Shown: piece by piece, positions 60,812 through 64,000 of the stretch
Layout: the number at the start of each line of letters is the position of its first letter
Numbering within the stretch: position 1 is the stretch's first letter
Assembly: GCF_003688555.1 (NCBI RefSeq)
Contig: NZ_REFR01000009.1
Coordinates: 1-64,000, forward strand
From: Eilatimonas milleporae
GTDB taxonomy: Bacteria; Pseudomonadota; Alphaproteobacteria; Sphingomonadales; Kordiimonadaceae
Length of the DNA stretch: 64,000 nt
Reading direction: 5' to 3'
Notes under the pieces: model-generated
What the model was told of the DNA's origin: nothing
The model's database searches: none
Seen by the model: the letters and a program-made list of their open reading frames with translations, nothing else
Program-made: the position numbers and the translations under genes

Positions 60812-61399
60812 ATGGACGCAAACAAGGATAAAAGGTTTGGCGCCTTTTGGGACCTGTGGAACAGGCTGCCCCGTCGCGACCATGCCTTCCTGCCATGCCG
60901 ACAGGATCTGTCCTCTGCCGAGATGGCGCCCTTCCTGCCCCGCATGGGGATCGCAGAATGGCACGGAACCATGAATCTGTTCATGACTTTCTTCGGCAGC
61001 GAGATTGAAAAAATGTCGGGGGCCAACCTACACCAACGCAATTTCTACGACTTTCTCGACCCGAATCTGCGGGACCCGATGAAACGCTTTCACAATGTTA
61101 TTTTCAACACCCCATGCGGCGCATATGTGGGTGAGGTTCTGACGGTCGATAACGGCCAGAACTATCTTTTCGAAAATATTCAGGTACCGGTGATCGGTAA
61201 ATCGGGCCAGCCTGATGTCCTGCTTATTTATGCACATGCACGCACCACGATCCCCCATGGCCCATTGAGGAAGCAGGCCAGCAGCACCGCTTCCACCATC
61301 AGGGATTTCCACTATATCGACCTGGGTGGCGGGGCACCGGATTTCGCCATGGAAAACCACAAACCCACCCGTATCGTCAGGGGCGAAGATAGGCCATAG
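60812..61399 (+). CDS. PAS-type sensor domain protein
   Basis: A 195-residue protein matching the PAS_5 family type: FWDLWNRLPRRDHAFLPCRQDLSSAEMAPFLPRMGIAEW in pieces, then FNTPCGAYVGEVLTVDNGQ and VPVIGKSGQPDVLLIYAHA. No output domain is attached. TGAGGGAGGC precedes the ATG. It may be a regulatory partner by protein interaction; target unknown. Confidence 0.75.
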   Translation: MDANKDKRFGAFWDLWNRLPRRDHAFLPCRQDLSSAEMAPFLPRMGIAEWHGTMNLFMTFFGSEIEKMSGANLHQRNFYDFLDPNLRDPMKRFHNVIFNTPCGAYVGEVLTVDNGQNYLFENIQVPVIGKSGQPDVLLIYAHARTTIPHGPLRKQASSTASTIRDFHYIDLGGGAPDFAMENHKPTRIVRGEDRP

Positions 61400-61495
61400 G
61401 CCTGTCAGAAAGCGCTATCTGTCCCTTGGTCGCCCTTGTGACACCGTGGGAGGCAGGCTAGCGTGCCCTGCCCTCAGACCAGACAGGAGAGACAC

Positions 61496-61801
61496 ATGAC
61501 GGAGACACAGGAAAGTTTAACCCGCTGGGGTGATGAAACCTTCGGCCCTGTAAAAGACCCGGCTGCCCTGATGCAGCGCATACAGCTTGAAGTGAACGAA
61601 CTGGTCGACGCTGTACATCGCGGCCATGCACCGGATGTCGGAGCGGAAGCCGCGGATGTCGTCATCATGATGTATCGACTGTTAAGCCTGTTCGGGCGGG
61701 ATTTGCACAGCGACGTGGATGCCAAGATGGCCGTCAACAGGGCCCGTCAGTGGTCTCTGAACGGTGATGGCACCGGTCGTCACATCCCCGTTTCTCCCTG
61801 A
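61496..61801 (+). CDS. MazG-like nucleotide pyrophosphohydrolase
   Basis: All-alpha NTP pyrophosphatase-like protein of 101 residues. The pattern ALMQRIQLEVNELVDAVHRG followed by EAADVVIMMYRLLS provides the ExxE/D...ExxD metal residues of the MazG superfamily. AGGAGAG sits seven bases before ATG 61496; an upstream open extension lacks support. Possible house-cleaning of noncanonical nucleotides. Confidence 0.75.
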   Translation: MTETQESLTRWGDETFGPVKDPAALMQRIQLEVNELVDAVHRGHAPDVGAEAADVVIMMYRLLSLFGRDLHSDVDAKMAVNRARQWSLNGDGTGRHIPVSP

Positions 61802-61875
61802 CAGCAGATAGATGCTTGCTGACATGGGACCCTGGAAACGCGGCGGGGCCAAGGTATCGGAGCTACACATCATAC

Positions 61876-61903
61876 AAAAAGGGCTGCGGCAATGCCGCAG
61901 CCC
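61876..61903 (-). terminator. Intrinsic terminator of the bc1 operon
   Basis: GGGCTGCGGC-AAT-GCCGCAGCCC is a perfect 10-bp stem; on the minus strand it is followed by TTTTT (61876-61880). It lies 33 bases downstream of the petC stop and ends the operon. Confidence 0.9.
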
Positions 61904-61936
61904 AATGGGAATTGAGTGGGACACTACGGAATTGGC

Positions 61937-62743
61937 CTATAGGTCCTCATACACATTCTTGCCCTGTTTAACCGGCTTCCATACCTGCTTTTTCGAGAAA
62001 TAAAGCAGAACGGCCAACAGTAAAAGGAACAACATGGTACTGATGCCCATCTGATGACGGGATTGCAGATTGGGCTCTGCCACATAGATCAGAAAATTAA
62101 CAAGGTCACGTGCCATCTGATCACTGCTCGCCTCGGTTCCATCTTCATATTCGAGCAGATCATCCGTCAGGGGCGGAGCCATGGAAATCTGGCCGCCCTT
62201 GAAATAGGGATTGTAATATCTGCCCGCGCTCAGCTCCACATCGGCGGGGGCGGACTCATATCCGGTCAACAGGCTGTAGACATAATTGGCACCATCATGA
62301 CGTGCCTTGACGATCAGTGACAGGTCAGGCGGCAATGCGCCCCCATTCGCGGCACGGGCTGCATTCTCATTGGCAAAAGGTGACGGGAAAGGGTCCTGCG
62401 GCAGGCCGGGACGCGTCGTCGGGTCGCCGAAATCGTCAGGCTCGCCTGCCACTTCATACTCGGCGGCGAATGCCTTGATCATATTTTCCTCATATCCGAT
62501 GTCAGCCAGATTGCGGAACCGGAAATAGTCAAGGCTGTGACACGCCGCACAAACCTCGCGGAAGACCTGCCAGCCACGCTGCACCGCGGGTATATCGAAA
62601 TGACCGAACGGGCCTTCGGTTTCCCATTCAACATGCTTGGGATGCTTGGCCGATCCGGCTGCATCCGCACCCGGTGCAACAGCCAGTGCGGCGGCCACGG
62701 ACAGACCAAGAGAGAGCGAAAATCCTTTAAACGTCAGTGTCAT
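61937..62743 (-). CDS. petC: Cytochrome c1 of the bc1 complex
   Basis: Membrane-anchored haem c subunit, 268 residues. Signal peptide (about 1-29), haem motif Cys65-x2-Cys68-His69 (CAACHS), and the C-terminal anchor helix (about 236-256, MLFLLLLAVLLYF). Donates electrons to cytochrome c in respiration. GAGGGAAC precedes ATG 62743. petB ends 11 bases upstream. Confidence 0.94.
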   Translation of the reverse strand: MTLTFKGFSLSLGLSVAAALAVAPGADAAGSAKHPKHVEWETEGPFGHFDIPAVQRGWQVFREVCAACHSLDYFRFRNLADIGYEENMIKAFAAEYEVAGEPDDFGDPTTRPGLPQDPFPSPFANENAARAANGGALPPDLSLIVKARHDGANYVYSLLTGYESAPADVELSAGRYYNPYFKGGQISMAPPLTDDLLEYEDGTEASSDQMARDLVNFLIYVAEPNLQSRHQMGISTMLFLLLLAVLLYFSKKQVWKPVKQGKNVYEDL

Positions 62744-62754
62744 CGTTCGTTCCC

Positions 62755-64000
62755 TCATTCAGCCGGAGCCGGGTTCATGACCGGATCGGCGATCGACTGG
62801 GGCAAAGGCAGGGTTTTCTCGACTTTGCCGAGAATAGGTAGAATCACCAGAAAATGCAGGAAATAGTAGCCGGTCCCGATCAATCCCACGAGCGGCCAGA
62901 TACCCTCGGGGTTTTTGCCGCCAACAATGGTTAGAACCACCATATCGATGACGAGAAACCAGAAAAAGATACGGAAAGTCGGACGAAACTGGCCCGAACG
63001 CACCTTGCTGGTATCCAACCAGGGCAGAAAGAACAGAATGATGATAGAGCCGAACATGGCCAGCACACCCAACAGCTTTGCGTCGATCAGCACAATATCC
63101 GTGAAAGGAATGGACAGATCGAAGGTGATCGACCGCAGAATGGCGTAGAAGGGCAGGAAATACCATTCAGGCACGATACTGCTGGGCGTCACCAACGGGT
63201 CGGCCTTGATATAGTTATCCGGATGGCCAAGCGCATTGGGCATGAAAAACACGAAAGCACAGAAGATCAAGAGGAAGACGGCAATACCGAACAGATCTTT
63301 CACCGTGTAATAGGGGTGAAAGGGAATCTGGTCCTGCGGACCCTTGACATCAATGCCAAGCGGGTTGTTGGAACCGGGGATATGCAGTGCCCAGATATGC
63401 AGGATGACAACCCCCGCAATCACAAAGGGCAGCAGGTAGTGCAGGCTGAAGAAGCGGTTCAACGTCGGGTTATCAACTGAAAACCCACCCCACAGCAGGG
63501 TGACGATGCTGTCGCCAACCACGGGAATGGCCGAAAACAGATTGGTGATCACCGTCGCACCCCAGAAGGACATCTGCCCCCAGGGCAATACATATCCCAT
63601 GAAGGCCGTCGCCATCATAAGCAGCATGATAACAAGGCCCAGCATCCACAGAATTTCGCGCGGGGCCTTGTAAGAGCCGTAATAAAGGCCACGGAAAATA
63701 TGGATATAAACAGCAATGAAGAAGAAGGAGGCGCCGTTGGCGTGCATATACCGGATCAGCCAGCCGTAATTGACATCGCGCATGATGCGTTCGACGCTGT
63801 CAAAGGCCAAATCGGTATGCGGTGTGTAATGCATGGCCAGCACAATACCGGTCACGATCTGAATGACGAGACACAGCCCGGCCAGTGAGCCGAAGTTCCA
63901 GAGATAACTGAGATTGCGCGGGCTCGGATAACCGGCACCCAGCGAATTATACAATAACGAAACAATGGGCAGGCGGTCGTCAAACCACTTCAATGCCTTG
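62755..64000 (-). CDS. petB: Cytochrome b of the bc1 complex (5' end outside window)
   Basis: Di-haem quinol-oxidising subunit of complex III. Visible segments include the haem-ligand helices ([47 protein letters not shown] in pieces), the Qo-site [14 protein letters not shown], and the C-terminal helices. The frame continues to the window edge and reads ...[12 protein letters not shown], so the true start lies beyond 64000. petA would be expected farther on. Confidence 0.95.
   Translation of the reverse strand, partial: KALKWFDDRLPIVSLLYNSLGAGYPSPRNLSYLWNFGSLAGLCLVIQIVTGIVLAMHYTPHTDLAFDSVERIMRDVNYGWLIRYMHANGASFFFIAVYIHIFRGLYYGSYKAPREILWMLGLVIMLLMMATAFMGYVLPWGQMSFWGATVITNLFSAIPVVGDSIVTLLWGGFSVDNPTLNRFFSLHYLLPFVIAGVVILHIWALHIPGSNNPLGIDVKGPQDQIPFHPYYTVKDLFGIAVFLLIFCAFVFFMPNALGHPDNYIKADPLVTPSSIVPEWYFLPFYAILRSITFDLSIPFTDIVLIDAKLLGVLAMFGSIIILFFLPWLDTSKVRSGQFRPTFRIFFWFLVIDMVVLTIVGGKNPEGIWPLVGLIGTGYYFLHFLVILPILGKVEKTLPLPQSIADPVMNPAPAE

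Noticed and set aside
63991-63993. TTG at 63993 as the petB start
   Set aside because: The frame continues through codons for Lys and Ala to the edge, and cytochrome b normally has more N-terminal residues, so the gene is partial here.

Overview
The window looks like core chromosome of an alphaproteobacterium. The evidence is a circularly permuted two-piece tmRNA gene whose tag ends in the usual alphaproteobacterial residues, an SspB of the alpha type beside it, and alphaproteobacterial gene orders (thyA/folA next to hflK-hflC-degP; leuA next to the mre cluster; bamD-recN-ligA). The cell is a Gram-negative rod (MreBCD/PBP2/RodA, BamD, AsmA), respires through a bc1 complex, makes its own branched-chain amino acids and carries acyl-homoserine-lactone quorum sensing. 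I cannot fix the order or genus. No insertion sequence, prophage, CRISPR array or plasmid function was seen.

Layout. 1-390: the promoter and leader of a ribosomal RNA operon that leaves the window to the left. 390-2473: an OmpR-type two-component pair. 2761-10824: mostly plus-strand membrane and envelope genes (DUF2306, DUF2975 with a YozG-like regulator, patatin, glycosyltransferase, then a tightly coupled DUF1499 / small membrane protein / MscS / thioesterase operon). 10859-14062: a cysteine-rich exported protein, then Zur divergent from a His/Asp-rich zinc-type TonB receptor with a Zur-box-like palindrome between them. 14184-16128: luxR and luxI, the synthase with a long C-terminal extension. 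16353-22051: rodA, mrdA, mreD, mreC, mreB. 22368-27951: leuA, ilvC, ilvN, ilvB; in front of leuA is a 51-codon Leu/Val/Ile-rich ORF with two overlapping hairpins and a T-run, which looks like an attenuator. 28078-38634: miaA and serB, degP-hflC-hflK, mrp, and a thyA - CHASE sensor kinase - folA unit joined by overlapping start and stop codons. 38842-43937: membrane protein, ssrA, an L-2-hydroxyglutarate oxidase-like enzyme, sspB, class I fumarase, ribbon-helix-helix protein. 43934-53229: AsmA, ClC channel, UvrD, PrmA. 53277-58440: an orphan 66-aa gene with nearby palindromes, then ligA, recN and bamD. 58714-61801: XRE regulator, ilvE divergent from a MarR regulator over a perfect inverted repeat, PAS protein, MazG-like protein. 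61876-64000: petC and petB of the bc1 complex; petB is cut by the window edge.

How the parts connect. leuA, ilvC, ilvN, ilvB and ilvE make up most of the branched-chain amino acid pathway, and at least leuA and ilvE have visible candidate cis-control elements. ssrA and sspB form one ribosome-rescue and proteolysis pair. HflK/HflC and DegP handle membrane and periplasmic protein quality. Most housekeeping calls are firm. The interesting parts are regulatory: the leuA leader, the quorum-sensing locus, the sensor kinase held inside the thymidylate operon, the MarR operator and the orphan small gene.
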